64,000 bases of DNA. Source: Psychrobacter coccoides (GTDB lineage Bacteria > Pseudomonadota > Gammaproteobacteria > Pseudomonadales > Moraxellaceae). Below the pieces are notes generated by a model. It was not told where the DNA came from. It saw only the letters and a list, made by a program, of their open reading frames with translations, and ran no database searches. Each line of letters begins with the position of its first letter. Positions within the stretch are counted from its first letter, which is position 1. The stretch covers positions 90,699-154,698 of the forward strand of contig NZ_JAGBKM010000005.1 in the NCBI RefSeq assembly GCF_017498085.1, given 5' to 3'. Position numbers and translations under genes: made by a program. Below are positions 8,129-16,689 of the stretch, piece by piece.

Positions 8129-8893
8129 TTACAGGACCTTTCGATATTGACCACGCCCCACAAACTCAATAATACCCTTATCTCGTAACACTTGTAGCTG
8201 TTGGCGAATTTTGTCCTTAACATGATTATTATCAGGGTGCTTAAGCTGTAGGTCGTCTGCAAAAGCATAAACTTGTTGCAGGCTAAATTTATCACCCAAT
8301 CTGTCAATGCACTGCCAAACATCAAGTGTCCAGCCACGTGCCTGCTGTGATTGTTGGCGTAAAAATAGCGTTTTTTGATATTGTTGTTGGACGCTGTCTT
8401 TTGGAATAATTTGTTGGCTTTTGACCAAAAACACTTTGCCTGAATCAGGCACTCGGCGCAGGTCAATATTGCAGCCGACCCAACCTGCACGCCTTGCGGT
8501 TGCTGGTAGCGGCTTACGTTTGATAATCATGTCAGGTTTGAAAAAATGCTTAGGAATGATTAAGAAGTTGTTAACGCTTAGTTGTGCTGAATAAGTCAAA
8601 AAGAAAAAGCTTGGATTATCCTCACTATTAATACGTTTAAGCATAGTGTCGTAAGCGCCATCATTGATAATATTACTTAATTTGGCTTTTTTACTTTTTA
8701 GCTCGTATTGCTCGGCACAAGTTGCACAATAAAAGTCAGCGACAGGTTGATTGTTGCTAAATTCAGCTAACGGTTGAATACCACAGTTGGGACAGTAGCC
8801 ATTGTCTTTTACCCATGCTTCACTTAATACACGAATGATTTGTGACGGTGAGCGATAATTGGCAGCGAGTGCTTGATTAAAGTTTAAGTTCAT
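8129..8893 (-). CDS. dpnI: DpnI-type restriction endonuclease specific for methylated GATC
   Basis: The 254-residue protein is collinear with Streptococcus pneumoniae DpnI, which cuts GATC only when adenine is methylated. The PD-(D/E)XK residues are at the same numbers, Asp53, Glu64 and Lys66 (VADFY ... YELKSKK). The zinc-binding cysteines are at 34, 37, 56 and 59, and Trp138, implicated in methyl sensing, lies in RRAGWVGCNIDL. The C-terminal 70 residues form the winged-helix domain (IRQQLQVLRDKGIIEFVGRGQYRK). No methylase accompanies it, as expected for a type IIM enzyme. It defends against Dam-methylated DNA and implies that the host's own GATC sites are unmethylated. No strong ribosome binding site is seen. 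Confidence 0.95.
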   Translation of the reverse strand: MNLNFNQALAANYRSPSQIIRVLSEAWVKDNGYCPNCGIQPLAEFSNNQPVADFYCATCAEQYELKSKKAKLSNIINDGAYDTMLKRINSEDNPSFFFLTYSAQLSVNNFLIIPKHFFKPDMIIKRKPLPATARRAGWVGCNIDLRRVPDSGKVFLVKSQQIIPKDSVQQQYQKTLFLRQQSQQARGWTLDVWQCIDRLGDKFSLQQVYAFADDLQLKHPDNNHVKDKIRQQLQVLRDKGIIEFVGRGQYRKVL

Positions 8894-8972
8894 AAGAGTC
8901 TGTTATTTTGGTGATGGATGAGAGAGGGGTAAACGGATGGCTGGGATGTTGTAAAAATCATAGTTATCAATA

Positions 8973-9148
8973 CTAGGGCGTGTCCTCAATTCAATCGAAG
9001 GATACCTAAATGGGCTAAAAATGGCTAAATCTTGCCAAACAGCGTTAAATAGCTAGGTAATATCCCGATATTATCTGCGCTATTTTCCTTGTTTGGCGGC
9101 AATTTATCTCATTTTTATCTCCATTTTTAAAATGAGGACACGCCCTAG
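8973..9148. mobile_element. MITE-like palindromic element with 16-bp perfect terminal inverted repeats
   Basis: The ends CTAGGGCGTGTCCTCA (8973-8988) and its exact reverse complement (9133-9148) enclose 144 bp with no gene. The interior is itself an imperfect palindrome: GCCAAACA...AAATAGC pairs with GCTATTTT...TGTTTGGC. The CTAG at both outer edges may be a target duplication of the YTAR type used by some IS5-family elements, in which case the element proper starts at GGCGTG. It separates the DpnI cassette from mltG. A degenerate single end is found again at 41948-41967. Confidence 0.7.
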
Positions 9149-9248
9149 CACGCCTTTTATAGACTAATTAGAGACGACTAAACAAATCCCATTGAAAAGC
9201 GTCCAGTTCAATGCTAAATTCTAGCAAACCTCTGCCCTGTGAGCTGTC

Positions 9249-10565
9249 ATGAGTATGCCAACCCCCGACACCCCTTCTGATGATCCTAATAATAAGCGGA
9301 CTGATGATAATGCCAATGCCGCTAAGGGCTCGACTGATGGCCTAGACTCAGCGCCTGTAGCAGCTGATGAGCAAGCACCAGTAGCGACTGACGAGAGCGA
9401 AGCGGACAAAGCACCAGCGACTGACATCTCCTTGATCAGCAGCCAAACCAAGCCTCGTAAGTACAAAAAAGACAACCCATCGTTTTTTATGCAGCGTGGC
9501 TATCAGATATTATTGGTACTGGGCTTGATAGCGGCGTTTTTGTTGGTCATGGTCTATCAAACGTTATTTGGACGCATCGAGCAGCCAGAGCAGAAGGTGA
9601 CCATCGAACAGGGGGATACCTATTATGGCTTGCTGCCACAGTGGCAGCAGAAAATCCCGCTGTTTTCGAGTACCGTGGCCAAGGTCTATATCAAGTCGCA
9701 AATCGATGCGCCCTTGCATGCCGGTATTTATCAGCTGCCTGCCAACCCAACCATCGCAGAAGTGCTGCATATCCTAGGGCAGGGTGCAAAAGTTGCCATG
9801 GTCAAAGTACAAATCATCGAGGGGAGAACTGCAAGTGAGCTTTATCAAAACCTACGTGACAACCCCGGCATCAAAAAAGAAGTCCTGGTCACAGATGGCG
9901 GCGATGCCAGTAATGCCAGTATCGCACAGGCGCTAGACTTGGTGGATATCTTGCCAGATTCGGTGACCTCTCATAGCGATCCTATCGTACAGTATAATCT
10001 AGAAGGCTGGTTCGCGCCTGATACTTATTATTATGGCGAAGGGGCCAGTGACAAACAGGTCTTGACCGATCTGTATAAACGTCAGCAGCAAACGCTAACT
10101 GAGGCATGGGAAAACCGAGCGCCAGATCTGCCGTACAAAACCCCGTATGAAGCGCTGATCATGGCGTCCATCATCGAAAAAGAAACCAGTATCGCCGAAG
10201 AGCGCCCCTTGGTATCCGCAGTATTTAATAATCGCTTTGCTCAAGGCATGCGCATGCAGACTGACCCGACCATCATCTATGGGATGGGCGAGCGCTATGA
10301 CGGTAATATTCGCCGTGCCGATATCGACGAAAAAACGTCTTATAACACTTATCAAATCGATGGCCTACCGCCGACACCGATTGCACTACCGTCAGCAGCT
10401 TCTATCGAAGCCACACTGCATCCCGCTGACAGTGAGGCATTATACTTCGTAGCGACCGGTCATGGCGGGCACAAATTCACCAATAACTTAGCGGATCACA
10501 ATCGAGCGGTACAAGAGTACCTCAAGGTGATGCGTGAAAAAAAATCACAAACCCCGCCAGAGTAA
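9249..10565 (+). CDS. mltG: Endolytic murein transglycosylase MltG
   Basis: MltG cleaves nascent peptidoglycan strands and acts as a terminase at the inner membrane. This 438-residue protein has an unusually long acidic, Ala/Asp-rich cytoplasmic leader (about 70 residues) and one membrane helix (about 85-105). A LysM-like region follows, then the YceG domain. The catalytic glutamate is Glu310 in MASIIEKET, followed by NRFAQGMRMQTDPTIIYGMG and the C-terminal YFVATGHGGHKFTNN segment typical of the family. The tmk start lies 17 bp after its stop codon. Confidence 0.93.
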   Translation: MSMPTPDTPSDDPNNKRTDDNANAAKGSTDGLDSAPVAADEQAPVATDESEADKAPATDISLISSQTKPRKYKKDNPSFFMQRGYQILLVLGLIAAFLLVMVYQTLFGRIEQPEQKVTIEQGDTYYGLLPQWQQKIPLFSSTVAKVYIKSQIDAPLHAGIYQLPANPTIAEVLHILGQGAKVAMVKVQIIEGRTASELYQNLRDNPGIKKEVLVTDGGDASNASIAQALDLVDILPDSVTSHSDPIVQYNLEGWFAPDTYYYGEGASDKQVLTDLYKRQQQTLTEAWENRAPDLPYKTPYEALIMASIIEKETSIAEERPLVSAVFNNRFAQGMRMQTDPTIIYGMGERYDGNIRRADIDEKTSYNTYQIDGLPPTPIALPSAASIEATLHPADSEALYFVATGHGGHKFTNNLADHNRAVQEYLKVMREKKSQTPPE

Positions 10566-10581
10566 CAGGTTAGGTAATCAT

Positions 10582-11238
10582 ATGAGTAACCCCCCAAGCA
10601 TTGGGCGTTTTATTAGTTTTGAAGGCACTGAGGGCGTAGGCAAGACTACTGCTATCGAGCAGTTGTGTGTACGCCTACAAGCCGCTGGCATCGATTGCCT
10701 ACGTACTCGTGAGCCAGGCGGCAGCCCTTTTGCAGAGCGCCTACGCAAGATACTGTTAGATCCAGCTACCGACATCAATGACGACACTGAGCTATTGTTG
10801 ATGTTTGCCGCTCGCTGCGATCATATGCAACAAGTTATCTTGCCAGCATTGCAGCGTGGGTCTTGGGTGATATGTGACCGCTTTACGGACTCGACCATCG
10901 CTTATCAAGGCTTTGCTCGAGCACATGGTGATAGCGTGGCATTGACAAAGATAGAGTCACTCATTGAGCAGTTTATCCCGCAGCTGCCAGAGCTGACATT
11001 ATGGCTTGACTTGCCAGTCCTAGAAGGAATGGCGCGTGCTGGTAAGCGTAGCGCTGCCGATCGCTTTGAGCAGCAGGCGACGGACTTTTTTAATCGGGTT
11101 TATGCAGGGTTTAGCGCACTGGCCGCTGAGCATCCTGAGCGCATTCAGCGTATTGATGCCTCAGGCACTGCCGATGAGGTCAGTGCCCGAATATGGCAGG
11201 TCGTGACCACGCAGTTTGAGATGACCAACAGCCAATAA
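10582..11238 (+). CDS. tmk: Thymidylate kinase
   Basis: Tmk phosphorylates dTMP to dTDP. The 218-residue protein has the P-loop FEGTEGVGKTT, the REPGG motif, the DRF motif (VICDRFTDSTIAYQG) and DLPVLEGMARAGKRSAADRFE in the lid region. The frame is open 16 codons earlier, inside mltG, but the ATG at 10582 gives the normal N-terminus (MSNPPSIGRFISFEG). Same-strand position directly after mltG indicates an operon, as in many gamma-proteobacteria where holB often follows. Here it is followed by a convergent gene instead. Confidence 0.95.
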   Translation: MSNPPSIGRFISFEGTEGVGKTTAIEQLCVRLQAAGIDCLRTREPGGSPFAERLRKILLDPATDINDDTELLLMFAARCDHMQQVILPALQRGSWVICDRFTDSTIAYQGFARAHGDSVALTKIESLIEQFIPQLPELTLWLDLPVLEGMARAGKRSAADRFEQQATDFFNRVYAGFSALAAEHPERIQRIDASGTADEVSARIWQVVTTQFEMTNSQ

Positions 11239-11251
11239 CCAGCGTCATCAG

Positions 11252-11785
11252 TTACCACATCAAGTCATCTGGAATCACATAAGCGGCGTAAGGGTCATCC
11301 TCTGCCAGCTCACTGTCTGAGGTGTCATTGGCCACTACTACAAAGCCTTCTTGCTTTTCGTTAATACGATCAGCCAAGGGGCGAGGCAGGAGTGCATAGC
11401 TGTCTTCTAGTCGAGCAATCACCACATGACCGGCCACGACCTGATCATATAGTTTTTGAGTGATATGAATCTTTTTGATTTTAGTATCATCAACGAACTG
11501 ATAAGTGACCTCACCTTGAGTATCCGTAATTTGATGCTGCTTAATCATTTGAATGATATTGGCGGTAAGCGTTTTTTCTTCTAAAGCACGTTGCTTTTCT
11601 TGATTGAGCAGCTGGTCTTTTTCTCTTTGCTTGGCTTGTGCGGCTGCTAGGGCTTTTTTGGCTTCTATGCTTTTTGTATCGCCAGTACGCTTAGCATGCT
11701 GTGACTGCTTGTTAAGTTTTTTGGCTTTTTTGCTATCGACCAATCCTGCTTTTAGCAGCTGCGCTTGTAGGGCATTTTTTGCCAT
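11252..11785 (-). CDS. yaiL: DUF2058 family protein (YaiL-like)
   Basis: The 177-residue protein begins MAKNALQAQLLKAGLVDSKKAKK and ends DDPYAAYVIPDDLMW, both close to E. coli YaiL. Between them lie a long Lys/Gln/Ala-rich coiled-coil-like helix (about 15-75) and a small C-terminal domain with IKKIHITQKLYDQVVAGHVVIARL. The family is described as nucleoprotein or polynucleotide-associated; its exact function is not known. The ATG at 11785 is chosen over an in-frame one 14 codons upstream because it matches the family N-terminus. The region just upstream is repeat copy A. Confidence 0.85.
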   Translation of the reverse strand: MAKNALQAQLLKAGLVDSKKAKKLNKQSQHAKRTGDTKSIEAKKALAAAQAKQREKDQLLNQEKQRALEEKTLTANIIQMIKQHQITDTQGEVTYQFVDDTKIKKIHITQKLYDQVVAGHVVIARLEDSYALLPRPLADRINEKQEGFVVVANDTSDSELAEDDPYAAYVIPDDLMW

Positions 11786-11815
11786 AATTCCATCACCTAA
11801 ATAACGATATTTGAC

Positions 11816-11963
11816 TATAGTTAACACACTTTAAACTAGGTACAGTGCTGCTGGTATTAACTTCTCGCAGCCTCTGTTGGCGTAGGCACAGCACGCAAGG
11901 GAAATTAATACCAACAGCACGTGGCATAGAGTGTGCCAGTTTTATGATTTAGAATTGACTAAT
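11816..11963. repeat. Dispersed ~140-bp repeat, copy A
   Basis: The left end GACTATAG and right end TTGACTAAT flank inner arms TGCTGCTGGTATTAA and TTAATACCAACAGCA, with CGCAGCCTCTGT and AGCACGCAAG between. The same order is seen in copies C and E. The element lies between the yaiL homologue and the antiporter gene. Confidence 0.7.
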
Positions 11964-12050
11964 CAAATCTAAATCATAAAACCTAAAAAATACATGGTAG
12001 CAAATTTTGCTAGAGCGTGTTATCAAATCAGCCAAACGTCCTAACGATAA

Positions 12051-12083
12051 AAAACCCCAGCTCAAATTTGAACTGGGGTTTTT
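12051..12083. terminator. Bidirectional Rho-independent terminator
   Basis: Arms 12053-12066 and 12067-12080 pair with one mismatch (AACCCCAG...CTGGGGTT) and have T tracts on both strands. It lies 29 bp after the stop of the leftward antiporter gene. Confidence 0.85.
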
Positions 12084-12111
12084 GCTATTAAATTAGAATA
12101 AAAAGCGGCTA

Positions 12112-14352
12112 CTACTTATCTGCCTTATCTGCTGACTTTGTCTCAGTGGTATCGGTATCCGCCGTAGCTTTGCTGTTATCGATACTTTTATCTGAGTCTG
12201 GTAGACGACTGGGGTCCAATGTGCCTTTTTTGGTTTTTGGCGCACTGCCACTGCCTTGAGCATTGGCTTTGATCTGAGCGACAGAGGACGACGCTTTCTC
12301 AGGCTTTTTTGTAGCAGGTTTGCTGTTAGGAGCAGTGGCTTTAGGAGCGTCATTTGACTTGGTTTGCTCTGGCACCTGCTCTGCAGTACGGCTCTCTGCT
12401 TTGGTTTCTGCGCCTTCTGCTTTTTGTGTATCACTTTGCGACAGCTCATTAGGTATCGTCTCGCTCAGCTCTTTTTGCTTGCGTTTTTCTGGCGCTTTGG
12501 ATTTGGCCTCAAAGTCAGCATCTGCAATCGCTCGTGCTTGTTCTTGCTTGGCGGTGACATCTACTGTCTTTGGTTGTACCTCATCTTCTACGACTAGCGC
12601 TACCAATTTACGATCACGGGGCACAGAGCCATCAAACTTGTCGGTAAAGACTTTGAGATGGCCTTCTTTATCTAGAGTGTACAGTGGCACGAACTGCTTG
12701 TTGTCTGCCTTATATTGCTCAAAGCTATAGCTGTCGGTGATATTGGTAACCTTAATCTTGGCCTTTTTAGAGAGCATGCTGGCAAGCTTGGTATACGTGA
12801 CGTCTTTACCAAACAGCCACTGCGATTGAAAGTGCGCTTGCTTAGTGTCACGCTCACTTTTGCTCTTCTCGTCACTGAACTTGAGGCGAAATATCTTTTG
12901 TTCACCGAACTCATGACGGTAATGAATCTCGGATAAAGTATTCAGCTCTTTATCGATACTCATGGCAAACAGATGACCGATACCAATAAGGTCTAGATGG
13001 TGATCGGCATGATCAGAGACAGGGTTACCAAAGTAGGTACGTAGTCCGCTCATACGTGCCTTTGCGATATTGGTGTAGTTGTTGTGGGCGACGACCACAT
13101 CGAAGCCATGATCTTTTAAGGAGCTCGCCACCATAAGGGCGACAGGGTTTGAGCCGACCACTAAGATACCATTGGTCTCAGGCTCACGCACGCCAAGTAA
13201 GTTGGCCACCATTTTTGCGCCCAAGCCCTGAATCATCACTGTACCAATGATTACCATAAACACCAAAGGCACCAGTAGCTCAACGCCTTGGATGTCATAC
13301 TCTTGCAAGCGAATGGCAAACAGAGAGGAGATGGCGGCGGCAACGATACCACGTGGCCCGATCCAACTGATCATGAGCTTTTCATTGGTCTTTAAGTTCG
13401 AACCAATAGCCGACACCCACACGGACAGTGGACGCGCGACAAACATGACGATAGCGAGTAATACCAGACCTGCAATGCCGACGCTCATTAAGTCAACCAA
13501 CTCTACGCGAGCTGCAAGCATGATAAACAATACTGAGATCAGTAAAATAGTGAGCGACTCATTGAACTCTAAGATGGTATCACGAGGGAATTTGGGCCAG
13601 TTGGCTAAGGCAACGCCCATTACCGTCACGGTCAGTAGGCCTGACTCATGCTCCAAGTGGTTTGATATCGAAAACAGCAATAAAACAAAGGCTAAGGTAA
13701 AGACATTACGCAAAAACTCAGGAATCATATTGCGGCGAATTAAGAATGCCAACGCCCAAGCACCCGCCATACCGATAGCCGTTGCCAAGACCACAATTTT
13801 GGAGAACAGAAGTAAGCTACTGGCTTCACCACCAGAGATAATGTACTCATAGATCAATACCACCGCAATCGCACCGATGGGATCAATGATGATGCCTTCC
13901 CACTTCAAAATGTTAGAAATGGTCTTGTTAGGACGCACACTGCGCAGTAGCGGCATAATCACCGTTGGCCCTGTCACACAAACCAAAGCACCAAACAATA
14001 GCGCAATCAAGGGGTCGACATCAAACAGTAAATAAGTCGACAGTGCCACAACGGCAATGGTGATTACGACACCGACAGACACCAGCATCTGAACGACAGT
14101 ACCGTGCTGTTTGATTTCATCAAACTCTAGCGTCAGTGACCCTTCAAATAAGATAATAGCGACGCCCAAGGAGATAAAAGGGAACATCAGCTCGCCTAAA
14201 ACCAAGTCAGGGTCAAAATATCCTAAGATCGGTCCAACAATGATACCGATGAGTAATAAAAATAAAATGGACGGCTGCTTTAAATACCAAGCCAACCATT
14301 GGGCGGCAATGCCAAGCCCAACCACGCCGGATAGCAAGAGGGCGGTATCCAT
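12112..14352 (-). CDS. CPA1-family (NhaP-like) Na+/H+ or K+/H+ antiporter with long polar tail
   Basis: Residues 1 to about 385 contain around 12 membrane helices with CPA1 landmarks: FISLGVAIILFEGSLTLEFDE, GALVCVTGPTVIMPLLRSVRPN and SWIGPRGIVAAAISSLFA. These are followed by a Rossmann-like RCK/TrkA_N domain (GILVVGSNPVALMVASSL, from about 393). A second cytoplasmic domain follows, then about 130 residues of low-complexity Lys/Glu/Ala/Ser/Thr-rich tail. It exchanges cations for protons to control pH and ion balance; which ion cannot be told. The tail makes it considerably longer (746 residues) than ordinary members. It is a single-gene unit with its own terminator. Confidence 0.88.
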   Translation of the reverse strand: MDTALLLSGVVGLGIAAQWLAWYLKQPSILFLLLIGIIVGPILGYFDPDLVLGELMFPFISLGVAIILFEGSLTLEFDEIKQHGTVVQMLVSVGVVITIAVVALSTYLLFDVDPLIALLFGALVCVTGPTVIMPLLRSVRPNKTISNILKWEGIIIDPIGAIAVVLIYEYIISGGEASSLLLFSKIVVLATAIGMAGAWALAFLIRRNMIPEFLRNVFTLAFVLLLFSISNHLEHESGLLTVTVMGVALANWPKFPRDTILEFNESLTILLISVLFIMLAARVELVDLMSVGIAGLVLLAIVMFVARPLSVWVSAIGSNLKTNEKLMISWIGPRGIVAAAISSLFAIRLQEYDIQGVELLVPLVFMVIIGTVMIQGLGAKMVANLLGVREPETNGILVVGSNPVALMVASSLKDHGFDVVVAHNNYTNIAKARMSGLRTYFGNPVSDHADHHLDLIGIGHLFAMSIDKELNTLSEIHYRHEFGEQKIFRLKFSDEKSKSERDTKQAHFQSQWLFGKDVTYTKLASMLSKKAKIKVTNITDSYSFEQYKADNKQFVPLYTLDKEGHLKVFTDKFDGSVPRDRKLVALVVEDEVQPKTVDVTAKQEQARAIADADFEAKSKAPEKRKQKELSETIPNELSQSDTQKAEGAETKAESRTAEQVPEQTKSNDAPKATAPNSKPATKKPEKASSSVAQIKANAQGSGSAPKTKKGTLDPSRLPDSDKSIDNSKATADTDTTETKSADKADK

Positions 14353-14949
14353 AAATCAATCCTTTTATAAGCTTGTCATACTTTACGTACAGTAGAATCT
14401 AAGGGAAGTTTACGATGCCAGTCAGTGCACAAAAATAAACGCTAAATAGTGCTATAGTAAATGGTCATTACCAACCGTTATCACAGCCTCTTATCAGTCA
14501 CTGCAGAGGATATTCGAGCCATATGATCATGGGCAAAAACCACAGTAGGCAAACCTCTTTTTAGTGAACTTTTGTCTACTATAGATAGTATTTGGTTTGT
14601 TATCATAGCATGATTTTATTTTTCTTGTATGTAACGAGGCAGGTCAAGATGTGAACCAAAAGGGTATAGGTCAGCTGGTTTACGTTAGCGTTTATCGAGA
14701 TATAATGACAGGGTTATCGGCCCTAATCATGACAGGCGTCATCCTACATACTACAATAGCAGTAAACTAAACACTGAATTTGTTATACAGTAGGGTCATG
14801 ATAAATAGGCTAAGATTAAAGAAGTATCGCTAAAAACAACATGACTAAAAACAGCAGCTGATCAGCAGTGATGATGACGGTACCTATTTAAACAATTAAA
14901 AAATCAGCCCTAATATCGTTGAACAAATAAAGACAATTAAGAGGATATT
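14353..14949. other. Intergenic region between the antiporter and the DegQ-like protease
   Basis: Almost 600 bp without a convincing coding frame. It must carry divergent promoters. No good terminator, repeat or riboswitch-like fold was recognised, so its unusual length is unexplained. Confidence 0.35.
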
Positions 14950-16398
14950 ATGCAGAGTCAACCAATCGCTTATCATTTACAACGTATACTACAGCGTGGC
15001 TTGCTGGCGATAGCTGTAAGCACAACGATGATGGCGGGCATGAGTGTAGCGACCACTCAAACTGCCCATGCGGCTGTCGCTACTACAGACTTTTCTAACT
15101 TGGTACAGCAGGTGACGCCAGGAGTGGCACGAGTCAACGTAACCAAGACCGTAAGCGAGGCGGAGTTGGCGCAAGCCCAAACAGCAGAGCTACTGCGCCA
15201 GTTTTTTGGTGATCGTTTGCGTATCCCTAATCGAGCAGCGACCCCAGCGATTGAACACGCCTATGGCACGGCGTTTTTTATTACTCCAAATGGCTATATG
15301 CTGACCAATCACCATGTGGTTGAAGGGGCGGATAAAATCACGGTGACCTTAAATGACCGTACAGAGTTGGACGCAACTTTGGTCGGTAGCGATGAGCGCT
15401 CGGATGTGGCGGTGCTAAAAGTTGCAGGTAATCAGCTGCCAGCATTGCCTATTGGCGACTCCAATAGTATCAAAGTCGGAGAGCCAGTATTGGCTATCGG
15501 TTCACCATTTGGGTTTGACTACTCAGCATCTGCCGGCATCGTCAGTGCCAAGTCACGGAGCTTCTCCCGTGAGACCAGTGTGCCTTTTATTCAAACCGAT
15601 GTGGCGCTCAACCCAGGCAACTCGGGTGGGCCATTATTTAATCAGCGTGGTGAAGTCATCGGTATCAACTCACGTATCTTTAGTGGTACTGGCGGTTATA
15701 TGGGATTGTCGTTCTCTATTCCTATCGATGCCGCCATGGATATCTACGAGCAGTTAAAGACCAATGGCAAAGTGATGCGTGCGTATTTGGGCGTCTACCC
15801 ACAAGACATAGATCGTAATTTGGCAGAGGTCTATAAGCTGGCGAGACCACAAGGGGCGCTATTGACCCGTGTCTCACCCGATTCACCGGCTCATAAAGCC
15901 GGTCTAAAGTCGGGTGATATCATCCTACAATACAATAATAGCAATATTATGCGTGCTTCTGATCTGTTAAACCTCATCAACCGAGCCAAACCTAATGAGA
16001 AGTTTCGTGCGCAAATACAGCGAGATGGCAAGCGCTTTACGGTCTCAGGTACGCTCAGTCAGGCACCAAGCGACGTTCAAGCTCAAGGTCAAAACCAACA
16101 AGACAATGAGGTGCGTCTAGGGTTACGCTTACGCAATCTCACCCCTGATGAGCAAGTCGAGCTTGCGACAGATGGCAAGACTGGCGTGTTGGTGACGGCA
16201 GTTGAGCCAACGGGGCTTGCTGCTCGCTCTGGCATACTCGCAGGCGACGTCATCACCAACTTACACCAAAAGCCGATAAGAGAAGCGGCGGATGTTGCTG
16301 ATGCAATCTCATCACTGCCCAAAAAAGGCGTGGTGACTATCGAGATCATGCGTCAAGGTATCCCCGCTATTATCGGGCTACGCATTGATAAATCATAG
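14950..16398 (+). CDS. degQ: Periplasmic serine endoprotease, DegP/DegQ/MucD type
   Basis: This HtrA-family protease degrades misfolded envelope proteins. The 482-residue precursor has a signal peptide ending AHA (about residue 41) and a trypsin-like domain with catalytic His122 (TNHHVVEGAD), Asp152 (DERSDVAVLKV) and Ser225 (NPGNSGGPL). Two PDZ domains follow (about 275-365 and 385-480), with peptide-binding loops at AYLGVYP and VRLGLRL. Two PDZ domains and the length fit the DegQ/MucD group. The start has AAGAGGAT upstream. It stands alone, so regulation by an adjacent sigma-E operon, as in Pseudomonas, is not seen. Confidence 0.93.
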   Translation: MQSQPIAYHLQRILQRGLLAIAVSTTMMAGMSVATTQTAHAAVATTDFSNLVQQVTPGVARVNVTKTVSEAELAQAQTAELLRQFFGDRLRIPNRAATPAIEHAYGTAFFITPNGYMLTNHHVVEGADKITVTLNDRTELDATLVGSDERSDVAVLKVAGNQLPALPIGDSNSIKVGEPVLAIGSPFGFDYSASAGIVSAKSRSFSRETSVPFIQTDVALNPGNSGGPLFNQRGEVIGINSRIFSGTGGYMGLSFSIPIDAAMDIYEQLKTNGKVMRAYLGVYPQDIDRNLAEVYKLARPQGALLTRVSPDSPAHKAGLKSGDIILQYNNSNIMRASDLLNLINRAKPNEKFRAQIQRDGKRFTVSGTLSQAPSDVQAQGQNQQDNEVRLGLRLRNLTPDEQVELATDGKTGVLVTAVEPTGLAARSGILAGDVITNLHQKPIREAADVADAISSLPKKGVVTIEIMRQGIPAIIGLRIDKS

Positions 16399-16527
16399 CG
16401 TGCGGATGCGTATTTGATAATAAGCACCAGATTGGGTTTTGACTTGTGGGTACTGAGCTTTATAATGACTGGTTTTTTCAGCCTATCGTTCTAAGTCTGC
16501 TCGATACCCACATGTGCGTATTAATGG

Positions 16528-16665
16528 TATATCGTTGACTCAACTTAAAACCGATACCGTGCTGCTGGTATAAACGCCCTTGCTCGCTGGGCGACGTCGT
16601 CACTGTTTGATACTGCACAAACTGCATCTCAGCAGCCCCAATACTTCATGGTCGACAGACCCTAT
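16528..16665. repeat. Dispersed ~140-bp repeat, copy B
   Basis: TGCTGCTGGTATAAACGCCCTTG near 16560 and CTCAGCAGCCCC near 16627 match copy D in order and spacing, with CTTAAAAC before and ATACTTCATG after. It ends just before the ATG of the phosphoesterase-like gene. The outer borders are approximate. Confidence 0.55.
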
Positions 16666-16689
16666 ATCCGACACAACAGCCAGGTGTTC

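Noticed and set aside
8116..8490. 124-codon frame overlapping the dpnI gene on the same strand
   Set aside because: The dpnI frame is confirmed residue by residue, so this alternative frame is a shadow.
13247..13852. 201-codon open frame antisense to the antiporter gene
   Set aside because: It is the shadow of a strongly supported membrane protein gene, has Ser/Thr/Lys-skewed composition and no ribosome binding site.
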